This document shows, one piece after another, positions 52,278 through 61,883 of a DNA stretch of 64,000 nt. Below the pieces are notes generated by a model. The model ran no database searches and was not told where the DNA came from. It saw only the letters and a list, made by a program, of their open reading frames with translations. The stretch comes from TMED23 sp964639965 (GTDB taxonomy: Bacteria; Pseudomonadota; Alphaproteobacteria; Rhodospirillales; UBA2165): NCBI GenBank assembly GCA_964639965.1, contig CAZXGI010000001.1, positions 72,178 to 136,177 on the forward strand, given 5' to 3'. Both the position numbers and the translations under genes were made by a program. Every line of letters begins with the position of its first letter. Within the stretch, counting starts at the first letter, position 1.

Positions 52278-54654
52278 CTAGCGCTGGAGATCCATCATCA
52301 ATGTGATCCGAGCGGGCAGCCCAGTCAATCGACATGATGTCGTGAGCAGTAATGATTGGGAACACAGGTGGCCCTCCAGCGGTGTAAAGTCGTATGGCAC
52401 CATGCTCGGTATCTGGGAATACAGTTCTTGAATCGTCAAATTTACGAACTTCTAGAATAGTTATTTCATTTTTCTCAGTGTTATGGCTGCGCCACACAAA
52501 CGTCGGGTTAGATTGACGAGGTTTGCCGAAAGGGGCAATAATTCGTTTCCAAATATCGGTCGGAGGGCCGTAACGTTTTTTCATAAGATTGAGTATTTTA
52601 TCGTTGTCTGCTGATTTATAAAGGACGTGAAAGTGGGTTGCCAAGCCTTTATCGTAGCGAGCTATCGCACGACTTCCTTGGTAGAGGCTGTTATGAATAG
52701 CAAAGGTGTTTTCAATTGCCTTGGGCCAATTGATCGGCACGATACAAAAAGAAATTTTGCCTCGACGTTTCTGGACGCAAGAATCAGGTTCTGCAATGCC
52801 CCGCGGTAGCTTTGATTGTCCCGTGGTTGCAGAACTTCCTAATTTTAGCAAAACATTAATTAGGGGCTTTCGAAGACGTTTTAACGGCATTGAAGTGGAG
52901 TACTTCAATATTGGGTCAACTACAGTTTTCTTGCCTTTCTCAATTGAGTTAGCTTTTAGTTTTGTTAATTTATTGTTTAACTTAAGTTGGGGTGTGGTAG
53001 TTCCTATTAGATCTTGATTATTTTTCATAATTGAAAATTTTTGTCTTGCAGCGGCTCTATTGAAAGTCTTTGTAATTTCAATTTCTTTGTTTTTAGATTT
53101 GATATTTTTTTCATTGCTAGACATCAACCTGAGTGAAAGTTCAGCTTTTGGCCGATTCGTAATCGAGGTATTTAAAGCCTTAGCTTTAACTGACTTTTTT
53201 TCGAGATCATTTATTTGTTGGTGCTTAGTTAAAGGGTTTTTATTATTGTTTAAGAATTCTTTGTCGTTTTGTGCCTGTTTTACCTCTTCCGTGATTCCCA
53301 AATAATCAGCGATACCATTTAGGAAGCCTTCAAAGAAACCGCTTTCATTGACTTTACCTGTTTCTATCATGTTTTTATTTTTTAATATTGAAGAAACTTT
53401 TGGGTTCTCTTTTTTTTGAGTTTTACTCGGAGGTAAGGTGGGTGTGTTGGATTTTTTCTGAATTATCTGCGGGATCACTTTAGGTGACTTTGTTTGCGTT
53501 ATATGCCCAACGGCGGTTTTTTTTGTTTTTCTTGTGTTTATTTTTTGCAGGTTTTTAGTTTTCTCTAGACCATGGCGTAATTTCCTGAGTAAATCAGGCG
53601 AAATTCGCCGATTTGGCCGAATGCGATCTATTTTAACCGAATTATTCTTGAGGTTTCTTGCGCTCGGTGAAGGCTGGATGTTTTGTATTTGACTGTTTGT
53701 AATTTTTGATTCCAGAATTTTTGGAGCAGAGATATTCGGGTTCTTTACCAACTTTAAGTTCTGATTTTGTTGGGAAAATTTTGGCTTTATCCTTGGTCTC
53801 GGGATAAAAAGTGACTTGCGGGGCTCTACGTCTGGTGATGATTTACTAACCTTTTTTTGGAACAATTGCTGGATCTGCCAAATTTTTTCAGGTGACAACT
53901 TGATTAGCTTACCGTCGCTATCTATCAAGAAAATTGGAGTGGAAGGTTTCAGTGATTGTTTTGTAGCTTTGTTAAAGATTTTAACCGTTTTTTCTTGATC
54001 AGTTGCGAAATTCGTATGAGTTAAATTTTGTTGTGAAGCCTCAAGTCTATTGTCGGATGTTTTTTTGGTATGTTGACCCGTAATGTTGGGATTTTTAATA
54101 TTTTTGTCAATCTCGTTTGTAATTGTTTGTTTGAGTGATTTTCTCTCTTTTCGCCTGTTGTTTTCTGATAATAATTTAGTCTCAGGCAAAAGTTGATTAG
54201 TCGGTGGCAATTTTTTTTTTGATATTCTTACAATAGGTGCGGCTTCGGGAGATTCCTGTTGGACCGAGATAACTTCAGTAGATAATTTGAGCGCTGCGTG
54301 TTGTTCAACACGACGGGCAAAGACTAGGTAATTTGCCAATTTAAAGTGGTTATAGTTGATGGCAACATCAACTGCGGTTTGTCCAATTAAGTTGGCTCGT
54401 GAGAGATCTGCCCCTGCCTCTATTGCAGTGCGAGCTGCATTAATATCATTAGTCCTCACCGCTTTAAACAACAGTTCAGTAAGCCTAGTTTGCGGGTCGA
54501 TTTCTTGTGCCATCAGAGTATTGATGGAAAATAATTTTGTTTGCCAAGTTAGCAGAATCAAAATGTACAATAATACCCAAAGATATTTTTTGGATACTTG
54601 GGTAACACCCTTTGAAGTCACAGAATTGGAATCCAGATAATCTATCTTAAACAC
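52252..54654 (-). CDS. Ankyrin-repeat envelope protein with long disordered linker and conserved C-terminal domain
   Basis: An 800-residue protein. A signal peptide or anchor helix lies at about 25-47, cleavage perhaps at AQE. One or two ankyrin-like repeats follow at 53-115 (AVRTNDINAARTAIEAGADLS, GQTAVDVAINYNHFKLANYL). Residues 120-600 are a Lys/Asn/Ser/Pro-rich, probably disordered region. The last 190 residues are compact, with two cysteines (SCVQKRRGKISFC) and a pattern like LNLMKKRYGPPTDIWKR; I do not know this domain. The whole seems periplasmic or surface-exposed. Confidence 0.8.
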   Translation of the reverse strand: MFKIDYLDSNSVTSKGVTQVSKKYLWVLLYILILLTWQTKLFSINTLMAQEIDPQTRLTELLFKAVRTNDINAARTAIEAGADLSRANLIGQTAVDVAINYNHFKLANYLVFARRVEQHAALKLSTEVISVQQESPEAAPIVRISKKKLPPTNQLLPETKLLSENNRRKERKSLKQTITNEIDKNIKNPNITGQHTKKTSDNRLEASQQNLTHTNFATDQEKTVKIFNKATKQSLKPSTPIFLIDSDGKLIKLSPEKIWQIQQLFQKKVSKSSPDVEPRKSLFIPRPRIKPKFSQQNQNLKLVKNPNISAPKILESKITNSQIQNIQPSPSARNLKNNSVKIDRIRPNRRISPDLLRKLRHGLEKTKNLQKINTRKTKKTAVGHITQTKSPKVIPQIIQKKSNTPTLPPSKTQKKENPKVSSILKNKNMIETGKVNESGFFEGFLNGIADYLGITEEVKQAQNDKEFLNNNKNPLTKHQQINDLEKKSVKAKALNTSITNRPKAELSLRLMSSNEKNIKSKNKEIEITKTFNRAAARQKFSIMKNNQDLIGTTTPQLKLNNKLTKLKANSIEKGKKTVVDPILKYSTSMPLKRLRKPLINVLLKLGSSATTGQSKLPRGIAEPDSCVQKRRGKISFCIVPINWPKAIENTFAIHNSLYQGSRAIARYDKGLATHFHVLYKSADNDKILNLMKKRYGPPTDIWKRIIAPFGKPRQSNPTFVWRSHNTEKNEITILEVRKFDDSRTVFPDTEHGAIRLYTAGGPPVFPIITAHDIMSIDWAARSDHIDDGSPALARTIRVQP

Positions 54655-54805
54655 ACACCCACTCCTATCAGGGTTAATAATCTGATATGAGCCCGCCAGT
54701 TAATTAGGTTTTGTTTTAAGAAGGATATATTGCCGTCATTATGCAATACTGTCTATTTAAGTTCGTTTCGAACTATCTTTTAGCAATAATTTTTCACTAA
54801 CTATC

Positions 54806-56173
54806 TTAATTATTATTTGTTTGACTTATCCAATCGGTCATTTTTTTTCGGCCACGTTTGGTGATAGCAAGTTTGCGCTCTTTTCCTTTTAAGTTGTTGA
54901 TTTTAAGATGATTATTTTTCAAGGAGGAGCCTTGTATTTGAGGGAATAACCCAAAGTTTATATTCATTGGTTGATAGTTTGTTTGGTTATTATCGGAGGT
55001 AATATGCCGAAGTAAAGATCCTATAGCTGTTTCTAACGGCGGTAATACGATTTTTCGGCCTAAACGCTCAAAAGCTGCGAATCGTCCGGCGAGTAGGCCA
55101 ATGCTAGCGCTTTCGACATATCCCTCGCAGCCAGTAATTTGTCCAGCAAAACGGAAAATCGGCCTAGATTTTAGTTTCAGTGTAGGATCTAGAAGCTTAG
55201 GGCTATTAATAAAAGTATTCCGATGCAATCCTCCAAGTCTTGAAAAAATAGCGTTCTCCAAGCCAGGTATCTTCTGAAAGATTCGCTTCTGCTCATCGTG
55301 AGTTAGTTTGGTCTGAAACCCCACCATATTGTATGTAGTTCCTTCAGAATTATCCTGGCGTAATTGCACAATTGCTTCCGGCTTTTTAGCTGGCTTGTGT
55401 GGGTTGGTTAAACCTACGGGTTTCAAAGGACCAAAGGCAAGGGTTTGGGGACCCCGCTCAGCCATTACTTCAATTGGCAAGCAACCCTCAAAATAGGGGG
55501 TGTTTATTTCCCATTCGTGAAACGATACTTTTTCACTTTTGATCAAATCTTGAACAAATATTTTGTATTGTTCCTTGTCCATCGGACAATTGATATAATC
55601 AGCACTTTTTCCCTTATCGTAGCGTGATTGAAACCAAGCTTTGTCAAAGTTTATACTTTCTTTATAGATTATTGGCGCGATGGCATCAAAAAAAGCGAGG
55701 TTATCTCGACCTGTAATTTTTATAATTTCTTGACTTAATGCGGGGGAAGTAAGCGGGCCGGTTGCTAAAATTATTGTTTCATTTGCATCAAACTCTAGAT
55801 CCGTTAATTCCTTTCGTATTAAAGTGATTAAGGGTTCATCTTCAATAGTTTTCTGGATAGATAAACTGAAACCATTTCTATCTACCGCCAGAGCTCCCCC
55901 GGCAGGTAAACGATTTGAATCGGCGCTTTTGAAAATTAGAGAATCTAGGCGTCGCATTTCTTCGTGAAGGAGCCCAACGGCATTATAATCGGCATCATCA
56001 GATCGGAAGGAGTTTGAGCAAACTAATTCAGCTAATCCATCAGTAATATGCGCTTCTGTGGAACGCTCTGGGCGCATTTCATACAAAATTACTGGTATCC
56101 CATGGCGTGTAATTTGCCATGCGGCTTCTGATCCTGCCAACCCTCCACCCACAACATGAATGGGATCAAGCAT
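54806..56173 (-). CDS. trmFO: Methylenetetrahydrofolate--tRNA-(uracil-5-)-methyltransferase TrmFO
   Basis: A 455-residue FAD/folate enzyme that makes ribothymidine at position 54 of tRNA. The FAD motif is HVVGGGLAGSEAAWQ at 6-20, followed by VCSNSFRSDDADYNAVGLLHEEMRR near 50-75 (split pattern). The MVGFQTKLTHDEQKRIF region near 310 and GCEGYVESASIGLLAGRFAA near 350 are typical. A basic KRGRKK motif ends the protein. The length is normal. Confidence 0.95.
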   Translation of the reverse strand: MLDPIHVVGGGLAGSEAAWQITRHGIPVILYEMRPERSTEAHITDGLAELVCSNSFRSDDADYNAVGLLHEEMRRLDSLIFKSADSNRLPAGGALAVDRNGFSLSIQKTIEDEPLITLIRKELTDLEFDANETIILATGPLTSPALSQEIIKITGRDNLAFFDAIAPIIYKESINFDKAWFQSRYDKGKSADYINCPMDKEQYKIFVQDLIKSEKVSFHEWEINTPYFEGCLPIEVMAERGPQTLAFGPLKPVGLTNPHKPAKKPEAIVQLRQDNSEGTTYNMVGFQTKLTHDEQKRIFQKIPGLENAIFSRLGGLHRNTFINSPKLLDPTLKLKSRPIFRFAGQITGCEGYVESASIGLLAGRFAAFERLGRKIVLPPLETAIGSLLRHITSDNNQTNYQPMNINFGLFPQIQGSSLKNNHLKINNLKGKERKLAITKRGRKKMTDWISQTNNN

Positions 56174-56365
56174 AATTTACCTATCTATTATTTTGTTAGA
56201 TGAATAAGCCTTAGATCTAAATGAATCAATGATTGAAATGAAAAATTCTCAATAATTTTCTTTTAATCTCAAAGGTGAAAAAAGATCAATATTATTGAGG
56301 TGGGTGGGATTTATATATCCAATTTTCTCAACGAGCTAACGAAAATAACAAGATTAAATTTTATT

Positions 56366-59203
56366 TCATTTTTTTTGGGAGCGTTTTAGATGTGAAGCCA
56401 GGTATTGGCCAGTGTAACTTTCTGATACATTCGTGACATCCTCTGGGGTCCCTACGGCAACTATATTGCCTCCTTTATCTCCGCCTTCAGGACCAAGATC
56501 AACCAGCCAATCGGCTGTTTTGATCACTTCAAGATTGTGTTCTATGACTATGACTGTATTCCCATTATCTACTAATGACTGCAATACTTCGATCAGTTTT
56601 TTTATATCTTCGAAATGTAACCCTGTTGTTGGCTCATCCAGTATATAAAGAGTTTTTCCAGTTGCGCGTCGAGAAAGTTCTTTAGCTAACTTGACCCGTT
56701 GTGCTTCTCCCCCCGATAATGTGGTTGCTTGTTGGCCAATATGAATATAGCCGAGCCCAACTTCAAATAAGGTCTTCATTTTATCTCTAATGGGTGGTAC
56801 TGCCTTAAAAAACTCCAATCCTTCTTCAACCGTCATTTCTAACACATCGGCTATAGATTTATTGCGAAAACAGATTTCCAATGTTTCTCGATTATATCGT
56901 TTGCCTTGGCAAATATCACATTTTACATAGACGTCTGGTAAAAAATGCATTTCTATTTTTATTACGCCGTCGCCTTGGCAGGACTCGCAACGTCCCCCTT
57001 TTACGTTGAACGAGAATCTTCCAGGCCTATAACCACGTGCTTTTGCTTCTGGTAGGCCAGCAAACCAATCTCTGATATGCGTAAAAGCTCCCGTATATGT
57101 TGCGGGGTTAGAGCGTGGCGTGCGACCAATTGGTGATTGATTTATATCCACAACTTTATCCAAGAATTCGACTCCAGATATTTCTTTGTGTTTTCCTGGA
57201 AGGTCCCTAGCTTTATTCAAGCGCCGGGCGAGCGCTTTGTATAATGTTTCGATTATCAGTGAAGATTTGCCACCTCCAGAAACGCCAGTGATGCAGGTAA
57301 AGGTGCCAAGTGGAAATTCAGCAGTAATATTCTTTAAGTTATTCTCTTCTGCACCTAAAATTTTAACTAATTGTCCTTTGTGACCTGTTCGGCGTATTGA
57401 AGGAATATTGATTTGGCGAGTACCAGCAAGATATTGGCCAGTCAAACTTTTTCGCGTTTTAGTGATGGAGTTAGGGCTCCCGATTGCAATTATTTTACCA
57501 CCATGAATTCCTGCCCCTATACCTATATCAACTACACAATCCGCAGCTCGTATAGCGTCTTCATCATGTTCAACTACGATCACTGTATTACCTAGGTCGC
57601 GCAGGCGTTTGAGTGTTTCCAATAGGCGGTTATTGTCACGCTGGTGTAGCCCAATGGAGGGTTCATCTAGGACATACAGTACACCGGTTAAGCCAGATCC
57701 AATTTGTGAAGCCAAACGAATTCGTTGGCTTTCTCCCCCGGATAAAGTACGGGAGGCTCTCGCCAGCGATAGGTACTCTAAGCCGACATTACTTAAAAAA
57801 CCTAAACGTTCATTAATTTCTCGTAAAATACGGCGCGCAATCTCGTTTTGTTTTTTTGTTATTCTATTTTCAAGGTTTGAGAACCATAACTTAGCTTCTT
57901 GTATTGATAACTGCGTAATTTCGCTGATGTGTTTGCCATCTACTTTCACGGCCAATGCCTCTGGTTTCAGTCGAAAACCGTTACATGTTTCGCATGCTGA
58001 CGTTGTCTGGAATTTTGCCAGATCTTCGCGGATTAACGCTGAGTCTGTCTCGCGCCATCGTTTCTCCATGTTTGGGATTACACCTTCAAATGGTTTTACG
58101 AGTTCATAAGATTGGTTGCCATCATTATAGTTCAATGGAATTTTTGTTTCGCCAGTACCATACAAGATAATTTCATGTTCTTTTTTTTTCAGTTTGTACC
58201 AGGGCGTTTTTAAATTGAAATTAAAGAAATTTGCCAAACTTTGCAGTGTCTGGTGGTAATAATCGGCGCCTGCGTTATCCCAAGGAGCGATTGCTTTATC
58301 AAGCAGCGACAATTTTCTATCAGGGATAATAAGTTCGCTGTCAAAATACATTTGGGTGCCAAGCCCATCGCATGTGGGGCAGGCGCCATAAGGGTTGTTG
58401 AATGAAAAAAGACGAGGTTCGATTTCATCAATGGTAAACCCCGAAATTGGACAGGCAAATTTAGAGGAAAATGTTACTCTCTCTTCAGTGTCTGCATTCT
58501 CAGTTATTGCAATTCCATCGGCGAGATCTAAAGCTGTCTCGAAGCTATCCGCGAGTCTTTGGCTTAAGCCTTTTCGCACGACAAGTCGATCAATAACTAC
58601 TTCAATATCGTGTTTAAAGTTCTTTTTTAGTTTGGGCGTGTCATCAATCTCGTAATGCTGGCCATCTATTTTAACTCGCTGGAATCCTTTTTTAGCGAGT
58701 TCAGTTAATTCTTTTCGATATTCCCCTTTTCGACCACGTATAATTGGTGCTAGCAAATATAATTTCGTCCCAACTTTCATGCTCAATACCCGGTCAACCA
58801 TTTGCGAAACAGATTGAGCTGTAATGGGGCGACCGGTCACTGGTGAATAAGGAATACCTATTCGAGAAAACATTAAACGCATGTAGTCGTATATTTCAGT
58901 AACAGTACCTACCGTCGATCGAGGGTTGCGACTAGTTGTTTTTTGTTCGATCGAGATTGCAGGCGAAAGGCCTTCAATTGAATCTACATCGGGTTTTTGC
59001 ATTAACTCCAAAAATTGTCGTGCGTAGGCAGAGAGACTTTCAACGTATCTTCGCTGTCCCTCAGCATATATTGTATCAAATGCGAGAGATGACTTTCCCG
59101 AGCCAGACAATCCAGTGATAACTGTCAATGAATCTCGAGGAATTTTAACGTCAATATTTTTTAGGTTATGTTCGCGTGCACCGCTAATTATTATATTTGC
59201 CAT
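56366..59203 (-). CDS. uvrA: Excinuclease ABC subunit A
   Basis: A 945-residue ABC-type DNA damage sensor of nucleotide excision repair. Walker A motifs are GLSGSGKSSLAF near 31 and GVSGGGKSSLI near 637, and both ABC signatures (LSGGESQR, LSGGEAQR) are intact. The second zinc module is complete (CESCQGDG...CDICQGK). The first reads CPISGF...CPTC, lacking one cysteine as in other alphaproteobacteria I recall. It is divergent from the reductase gene over 241 bases, where a near-match to a LexA box lies. Confidence 0.97.
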   Translation of the reverse strand: MANIIISGAREHNLKNIDVKIPRDSLTVITGLSGSGKSSLAFDTIYAEGQRRYVESLSAYARQFLELMQKPDVDSIEGLSPAISIEQKTTSRNPRSTVGTVTEIYDYMRLMFSRIGIPYSPVTGRPITAQSVSQMVDRVLSMKVGTKLYLLAPIIRGRKGEYRKELTELAKKGFQRVKIDGQHYEIDDTPKLKKNFKHDIEVVIDRLVVRKGLSQRLADSFETALDLADGIAITENADTEERVTFSSKFACPISGFTIDEIEPRLFSFNNPYGACPTCDGLGTQMYFDSELIIPDRKLSLLDKAIAPWDNAGADYYHQTLQSLANFFNFNLKTPWYKLKKKEHEIILYGTGETKIPLNYNDGNQSYELVKPFEGVIPNMEKRWRETDSALIREDLAKFQTTSACETCNGFRLKPEALAVKVDGKHISEITQLSIQEAKLWFSNLENRITKKQNEIARRILREINERLGFLSNVGLEYLSLARASRTLSGGESQRIRLASQIGSGLTGVLYVLDEPSIGLHQRDNNRLLETLKRLRDLGNTVIVVEHDEDAIRAADCVVDIGIGAGIHGGKIIAIGSPNSITKTRKSLTGQYLAGTRQINIPSIRRTGHKGQLVKILGAEENNLKNITAEFPLGTFTCITGVSGGGKSSLIIETLYKALARRLNKARDLPGKHKEISGVEFLDKVVDINQSPIGRTPRSNPATYTGAFTHIRDWFAGLPEAKARGYRPGRFSFNVKGGRCESCQGDGVIKIEMHFLPDVYVKCDICQGKRYNRETLEICFRNKSIADVLEMTVEEGLEFFKAVPPIRDKMKTLFEVGLGYIHIGQQATTLSGGEAQRVKLAKELSRRATGKTLYILDEPTTGLHFEDIKKLIEVLQSLVDNGNTVIVIEHNLEVIKTADWLVDLGPEGGDKGGNIVAVGTPEDVTNVSESYTGQYLASHLKRSQKK

Positions 59204-59444
59204 GGTAGTTTATATGGACTACCAATCCAAGAAAAGCGAGTCTCAATGGTGCCATTTTTATAATATTTAGAAGTATTCATGATCAGATGAATAAAGCTTT
59301 GTTGTATTTGTTCAATCCGAATCGTTAAGATAGATGGGACAAAAAAAGGAAAGAAAAGAACATATCGTGTTAGACAAGTTAGTTTGTTTTCATATATATA
59401 CTGTCCATTCTATAAACAGGCATTTGTCCTGAACGAAGGAAATT

Positions 59445-60428
59445 GTGTTGTCGCAGATAAAACTTAAGGTATCGGATATCCAACAACTCACAACAAATAT
59501 TAAAATGTTTGAGTTAAAAGCTGCCGATGGGGGAAGGTTACCTACATGGGAAGCAGGGTCTCACATCGATTTTCAGATTGGCGATCATATGCGACGGTCC
59601 TATTCGCTAGCAAATAAACCTGGTGACACCGAATGTTACGTGACAGCTATATTGCGCGAAGCAGATGGTGGTGGAGGTTCTAAATATATGCATGATGAGG
59701 TCTCAATTGGAGATCAACTCGTTATCGCAGAGCCTCCTACCAATCATTTTCCATTATTTGAAGAGGCTAGCAGGCATCTTTTGATTGGAGGGGGCATTGG
59801 GATAACACCTTTACGATCAATGGGATTTCGTTTGATGGAACTTGGTGCCGACTATCATTTGCATTATTGCACTAAGTCTAGAGAGGAAACAGCTTTTTAT
59901 AATGAAATTATCGAAGTTTTTGGCGCTGATCGCATCACGTTTCATCATGATGGAGGGAATCCGGCAAATGGAATTAAGTTGGAAGAAGTTCTAAGTGCAC
60001 AACAGGAGGGTCAGCATCTTTATATATGTGGGCCTAGTGGTCTAATTAATGCGGCACGCGATGCGGCTGGTCATTGGCGAGACGGAACCGTCCATTTTGA
60101 GCTTTTTGCCAGTGCAAATACGAATGTTAAATCGGTTGAGGACTCTTCATCTGAGGATGGGGATCAGCCTTTTGAGGTGGAATTAATAAAAAGTGGTATC
60201 TCTTTTACCGTTCCTGCAGATAAATCAATTATAGAACTTTTGTGGGAACATGATGTAGATGTAATGTATGCTTGTGAAGACGGTTGGTGTGGAAATTGTA
60301 AGGTAGGATTGATTTCAGGAAAAGTTGAACATCGTGATGAATTTCTCGATGAGGATGACCGTGAGAATTTTATTCAAGTTTGTGTTTCGCGAGCAAAGCC
60401 CGGTGAGAAATTAATTTTAGATATTTAG
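59445..60428 (+). CDS. Ferredoxin-type oxidoreductase (class IA reductase)
   Basis: A 327-residue reductase of the phthalate dioxygenase reductase/VanB type. The FMN motif RRSYSLANKP is near 46, the NAD domain is marked by GGGIGITPLRSM near 114-125 and YICGPSGLI near 194. A C-terminal 2Fe-2S domain has cysteines in CEDGWCGNCK near 275-284 and a fourth Cys in QVCVSRA near 314. Such reductases feed electrons to Rieske oxygenases; no oxygenase gene lies nearby. The start is GTG 59445 with AAGGA upstream (TTG next codon). Confidence 0.9.
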   Translation: MLSQIKLKVSDIQQLTTNIKMFELKAADGGRLPTWEAGSHIDFQIGDHMRRSYSLANKPGDTECYVTAILREADGGGGSKYMHDEVSIGDQLVIAEPPTNHFPLFEEASRHLLIGGGIGITPLRSMGFRLMELGADYHLHYCTKSREETAFYNEIIEVFGADRITFHHDGGNPANGIKLEEVLSAQQEGQHLYICGPSGLINAARDAAGHWRDGTVHFELFASANTNVKSVEDSSSEDGDQPFEVELIKSGISFTVPADKSIIELLWEHDVDVMYACEDGWCGNCKVGLISGKVEHRDEFLDEDDRENFIQVCVSRAKPGEKLILDI

Positions 60429-60603
60429 ATTCGGACTTTTTTTCAGCCTATTTTGAAATTTGTATGTTTGAATCACTGAAAAAACTATCGCTCTAATCGC
60501 ACAAATTCAGTATAATTAATAAATAACCCTTTTTATGCGTGAGATGATGCTTAAAAACAGTTACGTATAGTCATGTAAATTTGCAGGTAGGTAGGGGGTG
60601 TCG

Positions 60604-61089
60604 ATGGCAGGAAGCATCAATAAGGTCACGTTGATAGGTAATCTAGGCCGTGATCCAGAGGTACGCTTTTCCCAAAGTGGAGATAAAATAGCTAATCTTT
60701 CAATTGCAACTTCAGAAACGTGGAATGACAGAGCTAGTGGGGAACGCAAAGAAAAAACCGAATGGCATCGCGTGGTTATTTTTAACAAATTCTTGGCCGA
60801 TATTGCGGAGAAATATTTGAAAAAGGGGTCAAAGGTTTACTTGGAGGGTTCTCTACAAACCCGCAAATGGACCGATAACGCTGGTATTGAGAAATATACA
60901 ACCGAAGTTGTTCTCGGCAATTATAAGGGTGAATTGACGATGCTAGATGGAAGGACTGAAAGCGGAGATATGGGTAGCCCTAACTATGGTGCTCCCGACA
61001 CCCAGGAACCAGATTTTTCTCCTGTGTCTAACGATATTAGTGCAGATGGCAACCAAACCGATGATCTTGATGATGAGATTCCATTTTAA
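60604..61089 (+). CDS. ssb: Single-stranded DNA-binding protein
   Basis: A 161-residue SSB from ATG 60604, which has a purine-rich AGGGGG about eight bases upstream (GTG 60598 is an alternative). The OB fold starts MAGSINKVTLIGNLGRDPE and includes the WHRVVIFNKF strand. The C-terminal acidic tip DLDDEIPF is the protein-interaction peptide. A perfect TATAAT at 60511-60516 lies upstream but with a weak -35. It is followed seven bases later by a hydrolase gene. Confidence 0.95.
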   Translation: MAGSINKVTLIGNLGRDPEVRFSQSGDKIANLSIATSETWNDRASGERKEKTEWHRVVIFNKFLADIAEKYLKKGSKVYLEGSLQTRKWTDNAGIEKYTTEVVLGNYKGELTMLDGRTESGDMGSPNYGAPDTQEPDFSPVSNDISADGNQTDDLDDEIPF

Positions 61090-61096
61090 TTAAGTC

Positions 61097-61867
61097 ATGC
61101 TTCTTGTATATGATGATCTGGGTGGTGAAGACCGGCCCATCATTATTTTGCACGGTCTTTTTGGTTTTAGAAGAAATTGGTTAAGAATAGCCCGGAAACT
61201 ATCAGTTACTAATCGTGTTTTGGCATTGGATTTGCCAAATCATGGTGAATCTAGCTGGACCGATGTTATGTCCTATGGGTTTTTGTCAGAAATAATTTCA
61301 AAATTCATCGTTGAACATGATCTAAAAGGTGCAACGGTGTTGGGGCATTCGATGGGTGGAAAGATAGCTATGACTTTAGCCTTGACTGAACCAGAATTGA
61401 TTGGTCGGTTAATCATAGCAGATATAGCCCCGGTTAATTACACTCACGATAATTTGTCAATTATTACTGCTCTTGAGAGTTTAGATCTTGCTTTGGTGAA
61501 AAATAGAGGTGATGCAGATACAAAACTTAGGGAAAAGATTCCCCATAAAGAAATAAGGGCCTTTCTATTACAAAATCTAGTTTATAATGATAAGCGTTAT
61601 GAGTGGCGAATTAATATGCCGGTTATAAAAGCATATTTAGCTGATCTGCAGGGATTTCCGTCTTTTTCGGAGCAGGTATTTTTTGAGGGCCCCACTCTGT
61701 TTTTGTCAGGCGTAGATTCAGATTTTATTGAGCCAGATCATCACAAAATAATTTCGCGTTTGTTTCCTGTATCATCAATTATCAATATAGAGAATGCAGG
61801 ACATTGGCTTCATGTGGACAATTCAAAAAGTTTTCTTCGGTGTGTTTTGCGGTTTATTGAACCATGA
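61097..61867 (+). CDS. Alpha/beta hydrolase
   Basis: A 256-residue esterase-like enzyme related to YbfF. The oxyanion strand is IILHGLFGFRRNW near 16, the nucleophile Ser is in LGHSMGGKIA near 78-87, and the catalytic His is in NAGHWLHVD near 235. The acid residue is probably the Asp in FLSGVDSDF. No signal peptide, so it is cytoplasmic. It starts seven bases after ssb, so it may be transcribed with it. The substrate is unknown. Confidence 0.88.
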   Translation: MLLVYDDLGGEDRPIIILHGLFGFRRNWLRIARKLSVTNRVLALDLPNHGESSWTDVMSYGFLSEIISKFIVEHDLKGATVLGHSMGGKIAMTLALTEPELIGRLIIADIAPVNYTHDNLSIITALESLDLALVKNRGDADTKLREKIPHKEIRAFLLQNLVYNDKRYEWRINMPVIKAYLADLQGFPSFSEQVFFEGPTLFLSGVDSDFIEPDHHKIISRLFPVSSIINIENAGHWLHVDNSKSFLRCVLRFIEP

Positions 61868-61883
61868 GTTATTTTATAGCGGA

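Noticed and set aside
52306..54600. Low-complexity ankyrin protein as a pseudogene
   Set aside because: The frame is intact over 800 codons, with a signal-like start and a compact C-terminal domain.
57609..58170. Plus-strand frames of up to 166 codons under uvrA
   Set aside because: Antisense to a fully recognisable uvrA; no independent start signal.
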